Assembly (NCBI RefSeq): GCF_000150275.1
Contig: NW_002060952.1
Location: 1,106,452-1,170,451, forward strand
DNA from: Trichoplax adhaerens
Taxonomy: Eukaryota > Placozoa > Uniplacotomia > Trichoplacea > Trichoplacidae
Length of the DNA: 64,000 nucleotides
Direction of reading: 5' to 3'
Both the position numbers and the translations under genes were made by a program. Positions 13,501 through 26,950 of this stretch are shown here, piece after piece. The notes under the pieces are model-generated. The model was not told where the DNA came from. It ran no database searches and was given only the letters and a program-made list of their open reading frames with translations. Within the stretch, counting starts at the first letter, position 1. Every line of letters starts with the position of its first letter.

Positions 13501-14186
13501 ATTATGTTTAGGGTCATGAAGAGTAAATTACTCTTAATTAGTTTGAAAATGTTTGTAATTAGTGTCGACTGCCTTTAATTTAATTTTTTTGTTTGTTAGA
13601 TATTAGAACGGTAGGAATTATTAGGAACCATATCGCATTTTACTTTTTCAATGGCTTATTTTTAGTTTTAGATCAGCAATCAAAAACTATCACTAATCGA
13701 AGAGTTAAATCTTTAGCCAGGTCTCCTTGAATTAAAAATATAAATTTTTAGTTTATGTGATGTGCCCATGAAATCATACGTAGTGAATGTTACTTTCTTG
13801 CATTCCATAACAAAATTGTTCTCTTATAACTAAATTACGCATATTTAACTGTTGAACCCTAATGGATTTCTGTATATAATATCTAAATATAATAGAGATT
13901 TAGATATGAGTACGCCAAGTATATTCAGCTATCGCACATAATTCATTGATGGCTAAGCACGACATATTCTAACTATAGTGTTTTACTTACAAATTTGTGT
14001 AGAATAGAAAACTATCATTAATATGCTTTCAGATATCAGTACCATAGTATATAAAATATTGATGCTCAGTATAAGAAAAAAAATTAAAAGAATATCATGG
14101 AGTAATCAAATCATAAAATTAATTAACAAGTAATCATTAAACTATGGCATGAGCCATTGGAGCTAAAATATAGCTTTTAAGCTTAC
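10531..14186. other. 3' flank of HELT-like gene; possible last exons of the minus-strand transporter
   Basis: Mostly non-coding AT-rich sequence. Two minus-strand segments, 14064-13991 and 12266-12175, have splice-like borders, hydrophobic open frames and compatible phase with each other. They may encode the ninth and tenth membrane helices of the transporter upstream. The first does not join in phase to the last certain exon (ending 14187), so they stay tentative. I could not find the final exon and stop codon. Nothing else recognised. Confidence 0.4.
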
Positions 14187-17100
14187 CAAGATGAATTAGA
14201 GCTGACCCCATAGTTAAATATGAAACCGTAATGCTGATAGAAATAAATGATTCTGTTAACCAAGCCAACCAGTCATACTGAGGATAATGTTGCCGCAAAG
14301 TCTAAATTATCATAAAGAAAATCATTCAATACTTGTAACATATAGGAGAATAACATTATGACATCAATTACTTTGTATATTTGTGGCTGAAAGTAATTTC
14401 ACTATCAACTACGAAATATTTCTCATTTCATAGATCTATAATACCAGTTGCAGTGTTAGGTACTTATGATGTAGTAACATATAATTATCTTCATGAAATT
14501 AACCTTGGTTAAGACCACAGTGGAAATTATTCCGTGTCGTCTTGCTCTAAAGATGAAGCAAATTTCCAATTATACTTTCATGGTAACAAAATTTAATAAA
14601 TATTTTTAAATCCTGAATCTACAGCTATAAGTAAATATGATCTAGAGTGCGATATTAATGTATTAATCTTATAATTTTGCAGGTAAAGCAATCAGGATAT
14701 ATCTAAATTAGCTCGTGGACATATATACTAGACTGTAATTCAAAAGTTATATAATAGACCTTGCAAGAGAAACATTGCAAAAATGCTGGACTTCATCGAT
14801 CGTTGCAAATGGAGAAACAGTAGCAGATACTTGCTCAGGACTTGGATGGCAAGTTTGTGGTACCACTCCAAGAACAGCATCAGACCTGATTAATATAAAT
14901 TGATTATGTACATTTTAAACAAGATTGATTGATATTCTTGCCATGTACCATAGACATCTAAACACTAAAAATTGTCGTTGATTGTTAATTCATTAATTTG
15001 AAAATTGCCGTATACGAATTATGTTGAATCATATATTGATATTACTAGGAATTATAGCTAAACAAGAATTTTCATTTCGATTTTATGTTGAGATAAGGAT
15101 AGTACTGGGTTAGTGTTCTTGATATTCATACCATAAAATATCGACTATAGCCACAGTTATTAACGCTGCATCGATAGCTAAAATAAAACGCTGTATCTAT
15201 ACTCATAGAGAGTAGAGTTCAGGCAGAAATAAGAATTTGAAGTCGTCAAGGAAAGCAACTAAATTGTAATTAGAAGTTAACTAATTTAGGTGACTTTTTA
15301 CAACATACTTGAACAGGCTTGGCTTGTATCCTGTTATACATCATTGGCATAACATTAATGACTCCTCCTATAGAGTAAACAAAATAAACGATGAAGTAAT
15401 GCTGTAATACAAAAATGATAAAAATGATAAAAGTACCAACATATGACGTCATAAAAACTAATAAAACATGTCATTATTTTTGATATTTTAAGGATACCCT
15501 AAATATCAGCGTTATGGGGTTATTCATTAGCTGAAGATATATCATATTTAGTTAATTTCTTAAATATCTTTTGTCTCCGTTAATTAAAGAAAATTCTGGC
15601 AAGTCGAAAATGAAGTACAATATCTAGTAATGCTATTAATTAATTACCAAAGGCCACCGTCGAAACTAGCAGAGGAGATCCGACGTAATCCCAATTAGTA
15701 TTGGCTACTATATGCAGTTTTGATCCGACAACTAACGTTACAAATACCTGCGTAAAAATGAGGCACAAGAAAGAAAATTAGTCTATCCATTAAGAAATTG
15801 AAGGGATTATTGATAGCTCTATTCAATAAACTATAATTTCGGAGCTATATACAAAGGTTTGCGTCGTATCTATTCATGCTGCGATCTAATACCAACATTG
15901 CTTAGCATGTTAACCGTTATGGAGTATAAATTCTAAATTCTACAGAAAGCACCTATTCATGCTGCAATCTAATACCGATATTGCTTAATCTATTAATCGT
16001 TGTAGAATAGAAATTCTAAATTCTTAAGAAATTGCTCAGGAGAATAACTAGTACTTCCTCCAATTATTTCCAATATCTATCTTTAGCATTATCAAGATGT
16101 CTCTAAAGTTGCTTACCGTGACGAGTAACATGATACACTTGACGAAAGTTAGGACAGTCACAAATGGTTGGACCATAAACCAAAGGAAGAGGACAAATGC
16201 GGCCCAAAACCAAGTAAAAAATGGAATAATATTGACATAACTAGGGGAAATGAACAAAATTGGAAAAAAATAATACTTCATCTTGACGCCAAGGTATTAG
16301 TATTAAATATTAATCACCAACTAGACATGGACTACTAGGTGATAATTATAGTAGCGCAGAATTTTGCTATAACGTACTGGATATATGAATTTTCTATCGA
16401 ATTACGATTTTTAAACGATAATTATATCAGTTACTAGTGACTATCTTTAATATCAAGATTATACTCTTGTATTAAAATTATTAAATTTAATCTGCTTACT
16501 TCGCTTGAATTAGCTGGCCATAAGCTTGGCTACCAGCGAGTACGTAGCTGATCAGAAGCGATGTCCTGAATATAAAATAAGTACGTGTTGAAATACTGCC
16601 AAGGAAACAGCATAAAACCTAGCCAGTTATTATCAACATTGATTATCATTATAAATGTATTTAATATTTTATTAATTAAGTAGCCTGCAATTATAGCTAC
16701 AAAAGTATCGGTATTAAGCCAATTTGGAGCTACTGAAGTAATACAATTGTAGAAGTGTTCGAGAAAAATACTTACAACACCGCAATAGTCGTTAAATCGA
16801 AGATTTCTCTAACACCTGGCAGCAAAAATAGTTTCGAGATCATGTATAGGTTAACCTCTTCATCGGAACTATCTTCATTTTCTTCTAAATTCTTCCCATC
16901 ATCAGTTAGAGGCTGTTCTAAATCGATTTCCTCCATGTTCACAGGCTGAGAAGGATCACTGTCATGACTGAACTTTCTGCCAGAATTTATCAACTTTTCC
17001 TTCTTTTCATTCTCATCGCCTTGTGTGCCTTCTTTCTCATCAAAAGCTGTAGTCTTTTCTTCGTCAGTATCACTGGCAATCTCTTGTAACGGCTTTAGCA

Positions 17101-17813
17101 ACTGTCAATGTATTTAATTATATACTGTAGTCATTACCTTCCCGAACTAATTGCAACTAATTTATCTAACTATATGTGTATCAAAGCCATTTGTAATGAC
17201 AGCGCTTGTCAATAGTAAAATAAGTAATAATATAAGAAATCTTTATAATCGGTACTTGATAAATTACCTGATGCCAATCTTTTCTTTTACAAATAACTTG
17301 CGCCTTCTGTAATAAATTCAGGAAGGCATGCATGGCAATTATCTTTAAAATAAAATAGAATTTATATTAAGTAAGATATTTATTTGAAGATACGATATCT
17401 ATAGCTACGTGTAGTTTCTATGGCTACCGTACTAGTACTAGAATAGTGGAAAAAATTTTAATATCGAAACATGCGAGTAGAGAAGGTATTGGTACGACAG
17501 CTATATTGTGCCAGAAATATTATTATGCATGGTAATTTATAAATCGAGTGCCATTCACTAAGTAGTAAAGTAGGGATTAAGTTGCTTATTTTATACCTGT
17601 GATATACATGATAATGAAACATCAAAAATCAATGGGCCTAAGCCAGAATGGGATAAGGTGACTGGTAAACCTTGAATTGAAAATTATATTAAAAATATTT
17701 AATTGCTGCGATGCATTACTTGCAGATTAATTATTTCAAATTTATTAAAGGCCCAACTTATCCTGACTAACCTAACACACCAACCCCCATAATCGCGGCA
17801 ATAACGATAAAGT
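14187..17813 (-). CDS. Multi-pass amino-acid-transporter-like protein (AAAP/APC fold), 12 exons, ends unresolved
   Basis: Probable membrane transporter of the amino acid/auxin permease superfamily. Exons in transcript order: 17813-17772, 17670-17597, 17342-17268, 17101-16776, 16565-16500, 16240-16117, 15747-15648, 15367-15309, 15190-15132, 14885-14760, 14546-14504 and 14301-14187. All eleven junctions keep frame, giving about 402 residues. Helix 1 carries the typical unwound glycine motif (IAAIMGVGVLGLPVTLSHSG). At least seven more hydrophobic segments follow, including SYVLAGSQAYGQLI, STVAFGGVINVMPMMYNRI and SISITVSYLTMGSALIHL. Between helices 2 and 3 is an acidic, Lys-rich cytosolic loop of about 85 residues (for example SDTDEEKTTAFDEKEGTQ). 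A Cys-containing loop (PQTCHP, QHFCNV) is probably extracellular or lumenal. The initiator exon upstream of 17813 and the end after 14187 are not located. Reading through the last donor reaches a stop within about 20 codons, which would leave only eight helices. The intron at 15748-16116 contains an 83-bp tandem duplication. Substrate unknown. Confidence 0.78.
15871..16036. repeat. 83-bp imperfect tandem duplication in a transporter-gene intron
   Basis: Two adjacent copies, starting tattcatgctgc at 15871 and at 15954, share the order attcatgctg / atctaatacc / attgctta / aattctaaattct. The copies differ at several positions. They lie wholly inside one intron of the minus-strand transporter gene. 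Confidence 0.8.
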
Positions 17814-20800
17814 CTGAAAGATAAATAAATTAACGTTATGGATGTTAGTCGTAAATATGTTCAGAATAGCCCAATTAAATATAGAAATTATAACATTTAA
17901 AATATTTAAGAAGCATGCACGCAAGGACATCGATGCAATACTTTACAAAATGGAGTTTAAACAGAAAATCGTTGACACAAATGTAGTGCCATTGAAACCC
18001 CAATTACTAATTAAATCACTACTTTTAATATTTATACTTCCGCGATAGTCAGTCCTACTTTGACTCTTTAGCTAGATAGCTTTAAAATGAATGAATTTAT
18101 AGTTGATGCAGGTGATTGTGATCATTAGCTGTAGAGTTGACGATTGACTGTATAGTGTGCGCATGTATTTAGAGTAGTCTTGGATGTCAAGACTACCTTG
18201 GTTTAATAAACTATTTTAAAAGCCTAAGTCTAGTCTACACTTAGCCCGTTGGGGGCATATTTGGCTGTTGTAGCCTTAGTATTCGTACAGATTCAAAGAC
18301 CCAGGTTTCCTTGTCGTGGGCTGAACACGACAGTGATGTAATTCTTAATTACTTAATTGATTATTGATAAATGACATGGAATCAATTACTTATATATAAA
18401 AATTGGATATTTAAATCTATGCATGTATTCGCCTGTTTCTGGCTTGGAGACAATTTCTATCATTGATACCCTCGACTCTTTATATAGCAGGTTAGTTTCC
18501 GAAATGATATCGCAAAAATAAAAAAATGTCAACCAAGTATGATAGTTCTGACAAGTTATAAGTATTATAAATTAATAGGAACTATACGGTAGCAAAGCGG
18601 CTTGTTTCACTTTCATAGGGTGAAATTTAGGGTAATCCCACTTAGATTCCATATCATATATATATACATCGGTGGTATAAGTACCTTTGCATTCAATACG
18701 GTTTAAATTTAGCTTATTAATAAGATAGTTAGAAGCCTAGTCAATGGATATGAATGGATATGAGCTAAAAGATTAGAAGTTATTAGTTATCTTATTTCAT
18801 AAGTAAGATTAAGCCAATAATTTGAATGCATTTACTAAAAAACTAGGCCTCTTGCTTCTTATATGAAATAAGAAATCCTATGCATAGTCGATGCGGATGA
18901 TTTTAATCAAAAATTCATGTGTTAAAGTATTTCCTGATCGTATTTACTGTTATCGTACCTCACTAATAATGCATAAGTAATCATAATTCTCAACTGCTAG
19001 AGATAATAAAGTAACATGATAGCATACAAGCTCCGTTTAACTTCCATAAGTAAAAATTTAAATTCAACTCGGATCAGTTTTTAAAAATTTTTATGGGTGT
19101 CAATCAGTGCAGTATATTTACATAGAATTTAGAAGAAATATCTCAAATTAGCGATCACTTAGGCATTCACAAGCCCTAATCTTAGATAGTAAGTGCATAA
19201 ATGTTATATGACTTGATGAATAATATTGATCATTTAATCAGCTAATAAGGAGCACCAACGATAGCATAAAGATAAGGTCGAAAATCTTGGCTTAACTTAA
19301 AATTACTAATAAGAAATGACCGTGAATGAAGCGAAAAGGAATGATTCTAATCTGAAAATTAATGAAATTATTCATAGTACCGAGTGTATTTACTATAATC
19401 TCATCTTTTAAATAGTTTATATCAATCGTAAATAGTTCAGACCAATCGTAAATGTTTGAGTACTGCAAACTAATGATAACCAGATCATATAAAAACCTCT
19501 TGTAGTCTAAAAAAAAACAGGAATTAATGTTGCATATTTGAATTGGCGGATTTGTTTCTCAGAAGCATTAATGCAGATTCTACTGTATCAATAAGATGAT
19601 TGTTAGTTCGGGATAAAATGCGAATTCTAGGTAAATTGTTGGACTAGAAGTTATTAATTAGTTATCCTAGTAATAAAGAATAATGATAATAATTAAAAAT
19701 ATTGATTCAAAAACTGGGGTTAACTTGTATTATGTAGAAAGCAAAACCACAATTACTGTACTACAGGTATATGATCATCCTTGATCGATAAAACTAACTG
19801 TATTAAATATTACTTTTTTATCATAAATACATCAAAATGATTGTAGTTCTAAAGTTATAGAAAGAACCGAATGAGCATGGTAGCATCGGAGCCTCGTTTT
19901 GATTTATTTCATTAAAAGTCAACCCTAAACATCTTGTATCAGCTGCTATAACACTTTTAACCATTAAAGTTAATACATGCTGTTGGGGTCCGATTTTTTA
20001 CATTTAGATACTTACAAACTTGAAAGTAGATTGCAAATTCGTCAAAACTATAAGGCTCCATAATGGTTATCACTTATCCACGTAGAATGAATAGCAATAC
20101 TTTAAATCTATCAGGTGGAAACTTGTCGTAAATTTTTGCCTAATGTAGACTATAGAATCGTTTATAAAGCAACTTTAATCTAAAATTACTATTGTAAAAT
20201 ACTGGCAGTTTTTAATATATCCTACGTTATAAATAGATTGGGTCAAGGTGAAAAAGATATTCATATAGAATAGGCAAAATCATTCTTATGGAATGACATC
20301 ATTTCTTGCCTATTGTATGGAACAATGTAATAGATTCAATAATTGATCCATTTCCATATTGATATATTGATTGCATAAGGTATAGACAGTCTTTAAGTCA
20401 TATTTTGCCCATATGTTTTTATTGTTATTCAGTCCATGAACTAGTAATAGCAGCGTCATGGATGATCGATTAATGGTGAATTACGTAGGCAAAAGACATT
20501 AAAACGTGTAGCTTTGACTTTAAGATTTCAAGCGTCTATGAATAATGATCGGCATAATTTAATGAATTATTTATAATAAGAATAATTTTGTAAACCGATT
20601 AACATCAATAATATATGCTGAGACTATTGATTTGGAAGAATTTTACTTCAAGGTTATCAAAGCCAACAAGTGGTAGATTACATGTTTTTCGATCGATTGT
20701 ATAGTATAAGCTAACGAGAGAATAAGATCCCACATGTAATCATTTAGGTGATTACTTATAGGACAACCGAAGCATTCATGTGAAAATAAATTTTAAAGTA

Positions 20801-23800
20801 AGTATTATATGAGATAAAATAATTCATAAATCATGAGTAAAGATCATCTCAGAGAAAGAAAAGTTAACGAAATAGTAATTGCCAATCTATTGTAAATATT
20901 ATCTTTATGTTTTTATTATATCATTTCTGCATGAAATTATGCTTAACTTCTCTCAATCTTTTCTTGTAATCCTAGACTGCATATATTTTCCTTGGAAACT
21001 ATTTAATTTCGTGTCCATTTCATAAACATGGCCTAAAGTGAATTAGTACCAAAATTGTGATAAATACTGAGCTTCTATAATAAACTAGGAGAAAATAGCA
21101 GTTTTTATATAATACAATCCCAATAACTACGTAATGTTAAACCGTAAAAGTTGTAGACCATTTGCTAATACATAGACCTTTAGGAGCTACTACAGAGAGA
21201 TTGGTAGGCAGAAATGATCAATTTATTGTTAAATACGTTATAAAACCAGCTGCTCAAAATTTTTCTAGTATTTCCAGCCGTCATATTGATAGCTATTCAC
21301 GTTATAGCAAAATTTATCAATTAGTTTTGGATCTCAACAATAAATAAAATGAAATTTAACCTCAGCTAAGCTTTGAAACGGCTTATTTCATGAGAAGAAC
21401 GGTTTGGGATCAAATATTACCTTAGTAACTTAAATTGTAAAATTATCTTCTAAGATATAGTAATATCATATTGCGATTTAGATTTAGTAATCTTATGCAC
21501 ATTTACAATCACCGCCTAATATCAACTGCAGTTAAGAATTCCTTTTTGCGAAAGCATATAAAATTATTAGAGAAGATATAGGAAATTAGTAACATAATTA
21601 TTAGCTATAAATTACAGCATTGAGTCGAATTTCTAGTCAAAAAATGGTATGACATAATTGTTCGACTGAAAGAAACGATAAAAAACATAAATAGATCCTC
21701 ACTCATTTATCATGATCAGAGTTTATGTTAGCATAGGAGAACTCGCCTTTTCTACTGCGACCTTCTCTTCAGAAGGTGCTTAAATAGCTGATAATAATCT
21801 CATAATAATCTTTCGGGATAAATTTGTGCTTGGACAGATTTATTGTGTTTGGCTTGGTGCTATTAAAATGAATTTATACTCCAGATGTGGAATCAATATT
21901 CACTCAGGCATAGTTCATATGGTACTTATAAGCTTCGTACACACCAAGCTAGCAGTACACAATGAACTTAATGAAACTAAAGGCAATATTTACATTTAAC
22001 GCTTGTAAGAAATCATATTGGCATGATAACCTAAACTGTAAGTGAGCGAAGACAATAATTCTCTACAAATTTAATTTTCTCTAAGTGTCACCTAATTGAA
22101 TTTAATCATTTTACATCATTTGAATGGGTGCTAAAGATCATTTTATACTATCATAAACTTCTATAATTACACAACCCACTACTGAGGGAATCAGCATCGT
22201 TATCACCATTATTTTAAACCTATATTGGTACATAAACGATGAAACATAGTTGGCCAATTTATACCTTCTGTCTAGGCATATCCTACGTCATTGCAGAACA
22301 AATCATAATCTTGCCGGTTGTTATTGTTCATTTTAAATTGAACTTATTTTCCTATGGATATATCAACCATAAACATAATTTTACGTATTTACCTTTCTTT
22401 CATTCATTTAGATCACAATTGAATTATGTCTCAAATATTTTATGTCCATGAAAATTTCCCCTTTTTGACGTCATGGTCACATTATGACGAAATAATTGAA
22501 TATAAAGCCGTCTGAAATTATCTATACTATATGATTTTTAATCTTCAAGTACTGGTAGCATACCGTTTAATTAATATTATTGATATCACATTCTCAATGA
22601 GATGGAACTAATCCTAACCAATATAGGCTTAGCAACAAATATAACAACTTTTCAAACTTTCAAGTAGTACAAAGGAATAGATTCTTTATATATCCAAAAC
22701 ATCAGGTCTTGTAATATGAGTTAACCGCGTATTTGGAATAAACATAACGTGAGCTCAGCACCCATTCTTCGTTAGGTTTACCTTGATTTAAAATTTTATT
22801 CCTCCCCTTTCTGGTATACAGTTTCTATATACATGCACCTACAGTAAAGTTAGTGTTTATTCAATTTCTAGTTTAATTTTATGGAATTAAATTAATAAGT
22901 ATTGCTAAATTTCAATTTCATATTCATTAGTAAAACTAGATCATTCTGTTATTATTATGTGAGGTGTCGAACTAATCGTGCGTTGGCATTAAGTTTATCA
23001 ATTTTTGCAACAAATTTCAGACAATTAGATCGGCTGAGGCTTTCTCAGTCTTTAAAACTGTGATTGAATTGCAATAAGGACAGAGAACTATTGCTCAATT
23101 TACTTTTTCCAGGAAAATCTTCTTCTTTGTTTTTTATGAAAGAACATTGATGTCATTAAAACTCTAAAGGCTGAAACAACAACCGCACTTTAAAGGAACA
23201 AGAAATTTGTGCGTGACTTTTAGCTTTGTGTGCATTATTACTTTCATCATCACTTTATGAAATGATAGTGTAAAGAAATCAAACCCAGTAGATCCATTAC
23301 GGTATCTAGATTAATCAGCTAAAATGCTGTATAGTAAGACCCTTAGTAAATCTTAAGAATGGTAACAATCTGTCACTTTTATTCCTTAATATCGATTCTA
23401 GCACTACCAAGCCAGGATAATGATTTCACATCTATCTTACTCTACTGATCTTTTTCTTGTCATAACAATCAATGGTGGTTAATTACCGTCAATTTTACTC
23501 TTTAACTTCCATTAGAGCTATAAAATATTCAGAAGTTGATTCTGTCTATCTATAATATTGTCATACATTCGCGGTTAAGGGATAATTTATCTTCAGATGT
23601 GCTTTAGTAATTGCTAACTCATTATATTTTGATACATCATCCAATCTTCCCTAGACAGCAACTCGATATCCTACTGACTAGATAATATCCAAATGTTCTT
23701 AGAAATTATCCATTGTCCAATAAGTCAAGTTTCATTCTGTAACTGTAAGCAAAGTCGCTATGTTTGTATATAGAAGATTGCCGTAGTTAAAATAATGAAA

Positions 23801-26034
23801 ATGTTTTACTGTATGTGGTCCTATGTCGAGAAATATCGATTGTTAACGAATTTACCCTTCTCCTAGATGGTGTTCAGATCGCTTTAAAGCCGTAAATTTG
23901 CCTATATAAGATTTTTCGTTCATTTTCCCAATTGATTATTGCTCTATAATTTCGTCTGATAATAAATTTGCACATGCTGAAATCTTATAGCATCTCAAGT
24001 AACTTAATCTTTGAGTGATATGAAGCTATTAATAAATGGTATTAAGAACTAAAATGTGCAGGAAATTAGCTGTAATAGCTATGTACATTACGTACAGACA
24101 ATTACTTTGATAGACCAATAAAGGTAGCTCTGTATCAGAGTATTTTATAAACGTTAGAAAATACGCGCATAAGTGAGATTTATTGACTTAATCGATATAT
24201 CAAGATGCAATATACAAATAAAGTAAAGGAGTATTTACTGGCATTGATTACTGAACTTTTTCGGTTCTAAATGATATATACAGCGAAATAAATCCAACTT
24301 TCATTCCGAAATAAATAAAAAAAAAACAGTATAGATTGCAATTTTGATACACCTTAGCAATTATCCTATCCCATCAGAACTGCAGCATAGAAACTAATCA
24401 CAAACTGTATGTCTCAATTTGTAATGATCAATATAATTGTTCGAATATACTGTACGTTTCAGAAATTAATTTATAAATAAGAGAATACGCATTAGTAAAT
24501 ACCAATTAAAATTTTTTCGACTTTAAATAGATGCTGCCATAGTTTAAATTCATCTTCATCTGCAATACTATCGTACTGATAGAAATTGTATAAAATGAAT
24601 GAATAATTATTCTTTTATGTCAAAGTCATCATATCACCAGATTAATTTCAATTTAGTGGTTATTTGTATAGCAGTTATTCAATAATTGGTATTCCCTGAA
24701 CTGTCATCCTATAAAACGATATTGTAAAATTAATATACTGTAACATAGCTTAGCTGTTGGTTGTTTTCGTAGAAATTAAAAGCAATATAAAATAGCTTAA
24801 CAAATGATTATAATGTGTTTCAGCTTTAGATACTAGCTCCATAGTAAATTATTAGTTGAACAATATCAGTAAGTTGGTGGTTAGTAACGTACGCATATAA
24901 TATCCACATCGTCTAAAACCTATCACTTATTCACTTTACACTATTATCTAAATTTTACATAATTAGTCGAAAATTACTGGATATTAATTTAGCTATTATT
25001 ATTATGCAATATTTTTACTTTCATTATTACCTCTTTGATCATGGTCTAGCACAATATTCTTTACAAAGTACTCCATTAAGTAATGATAAACAACAGCCTT
25101 CCTACGATAGGGATTGTTGTGTATAATATCAACGGAAGAGAGTATGATGCCTATGAGATGGGTGCTAACTGCATTCTGAGTGAGTGATTTACGTCATCAT
25201 TTTTTATAACAATCTGCTAATTGTAGCAGTGTAAATTAGATAAATACCACAAGTTAATTATAGTTATTAGAATAGTTTTGGTCTTTTTAATAATATGAAG
25301 TGATAATTAATTTGTGACCTTCAATTTTCAGTAAATATGGTTAGGGATAGGATCTTCTTAGGATAATAAATAGGGTTATTAAGGATTAGAAGATAAATGA
25401 CAAGACTTAGAATTCTGATATCGGCTTATGCTAATACCTATAATCAAAACGAGAATAAATATTAGTCACATTATATGCGCCTATTTGTTATAATATATGC
25501 ATTCATTGTATAGTAAGCAATCATTTAAGTAATTATCGTCAGTCAATTTGTAAATATTCCAATGTTTAGCATAGCAGCTGCCACATCCTATCAATTCACT
25601 TGAGGTACGTAGGAGTTAACTGCAAAATAAAGGTTTGTAATAAATATCTATGCAATTCGAGATGATATGATCAAACTATCAAATCGAGTATCGTTGCTGA
25701 TATTTAGCATGACATGATAGAAAGAATATAGGGATGATATTACTTAATGGATGTTTTCGGTGAGATTCTCATAATGGATAATAGGTTAAGTTGGCAGGTG
25801 GTGATTCTATGGCATGAATGTTTTCCTAAACATGTGATCCTCATGTAGATTGAATTAGTGTTAAATATGTAGAAAATAATGAAGAAAAATGATTAATACA
25901 ATATGATGATTACCTTATGATCTTCCTGCAATATTTACAATTTCTATTCAATTATATAATAAAATCAGCTGCAATTACAATATAATGTACTCAATTTTAA
26001 ATTTATTATCATCAAGACCAGTGTGGTAGCATTA
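17814..26034. other. Long intergenic stretch, no gene recognised
   Basis: About 8 kb of AT-rich DNA. The first exon of the minus-strand transporter should lie near its left end, but I could not identify it. A less AT-rich patch at about 18236-18335 contains a perfect 7-bp stem with a 7-nt loop (18312-18318 with 18326-18332). Frames at 17842-18048, 21162-21347 and 22239-22451 (the last with a true ATG and two hydrophobic stretches) match nothing I know and are near chance length. Genes made of very short exons cannot be excluded. Confidence 0.45.
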
Positions 26035-26950
26035 GATTGAAATTACCCGAATGTTATTATGCGATGAGATTGATCCCTTTAATTTAGACATAATTCAAGG
26101 CGATCTAATCTTTAAAATGATCTTATCTTTTATGTGATAGTTATTATTAATGAATATAGAACTGCACTTGATTGAGACATAATTCAAGCTTATTTAACCT
26201 TTGAAATTGATCTCACCTTTCATGCGATAGTTATTGTTATTGATGATTATGAAAACAAACTTAATTGAGATATAGATCAAGGCTATCCAACCTTTGAAAG
26301 TAATCTTATCTTTCATATGATAATCATTAATCATGAATATGAAACTGCAAATGAATTAAAATTACCAGAATGTTATTGTGAGATAAGATTGATCTCTTGA
26401 TTGAGACGTAGTTCAAGCCTATCTAACATTAGACAATCTTCTATTTTTCGTATGATAGTTATTGATATCGAATATGAAATTGTGCTCTATTAAGACATAT
26501 TTCAAGCTTCCTTAATCCTTAAAATTGATCTCATCTTTCATGTGACAGTTATTACTAATGAATATGAAACTTTAAGATAAACTGAAATTAGCGGAATACT
26601 ATTACGCGATAAGATTAATTTTTTTGATTGAGACATAGTTCAAGCCTATTTAACTATTAAAAATGATCTTATCTTTTATGTGATAGTTATTATTAATGGA
26701 TATGAAACTGTACGCGATTGAGGCATAATTAAAGCTTATTGAAACTCTGAAATTAATTTCATCTTTCATACGCTAGTAAATATTAATGAATATGAAACTA
26801 TAGGATGAATTGAAATTACTAGAATACCATTATGCTATAAGAATGATCTCTTTGACAGAGACATTAATTCAAGACTATTTAACTCTTAAAAACAATCTTA
26901 TTTTTCATACGATAGTTATTATTAATGAATATGAAACTTTAAGATCAATT
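26035..26950. repeat. Degenerate higher-order tandem repeat (about 90-bp and 138-bp units)
   Basis: Eight diverged copies of a module containing tcattgag-like, 'tcatctttcatgtgatagtt' and 'attaatgaatatgaaact' blocks. The equivalent g of 'gatag' falls at 26136, 26226, 26319, 26454, 26544, 26682, 26772 and 26911, so spacings are 90, 93, 135, 90, 138, 90 and 139. Long units carry an extra block of about 47 bp (aaattaccagaatgttatt... ttgatctcttga-like). From the third copy on, long and short units alternate, so the effective period is about 228 bp. An open frame at 26810-27061 is only repeat sequence. Confidence 0.85.
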
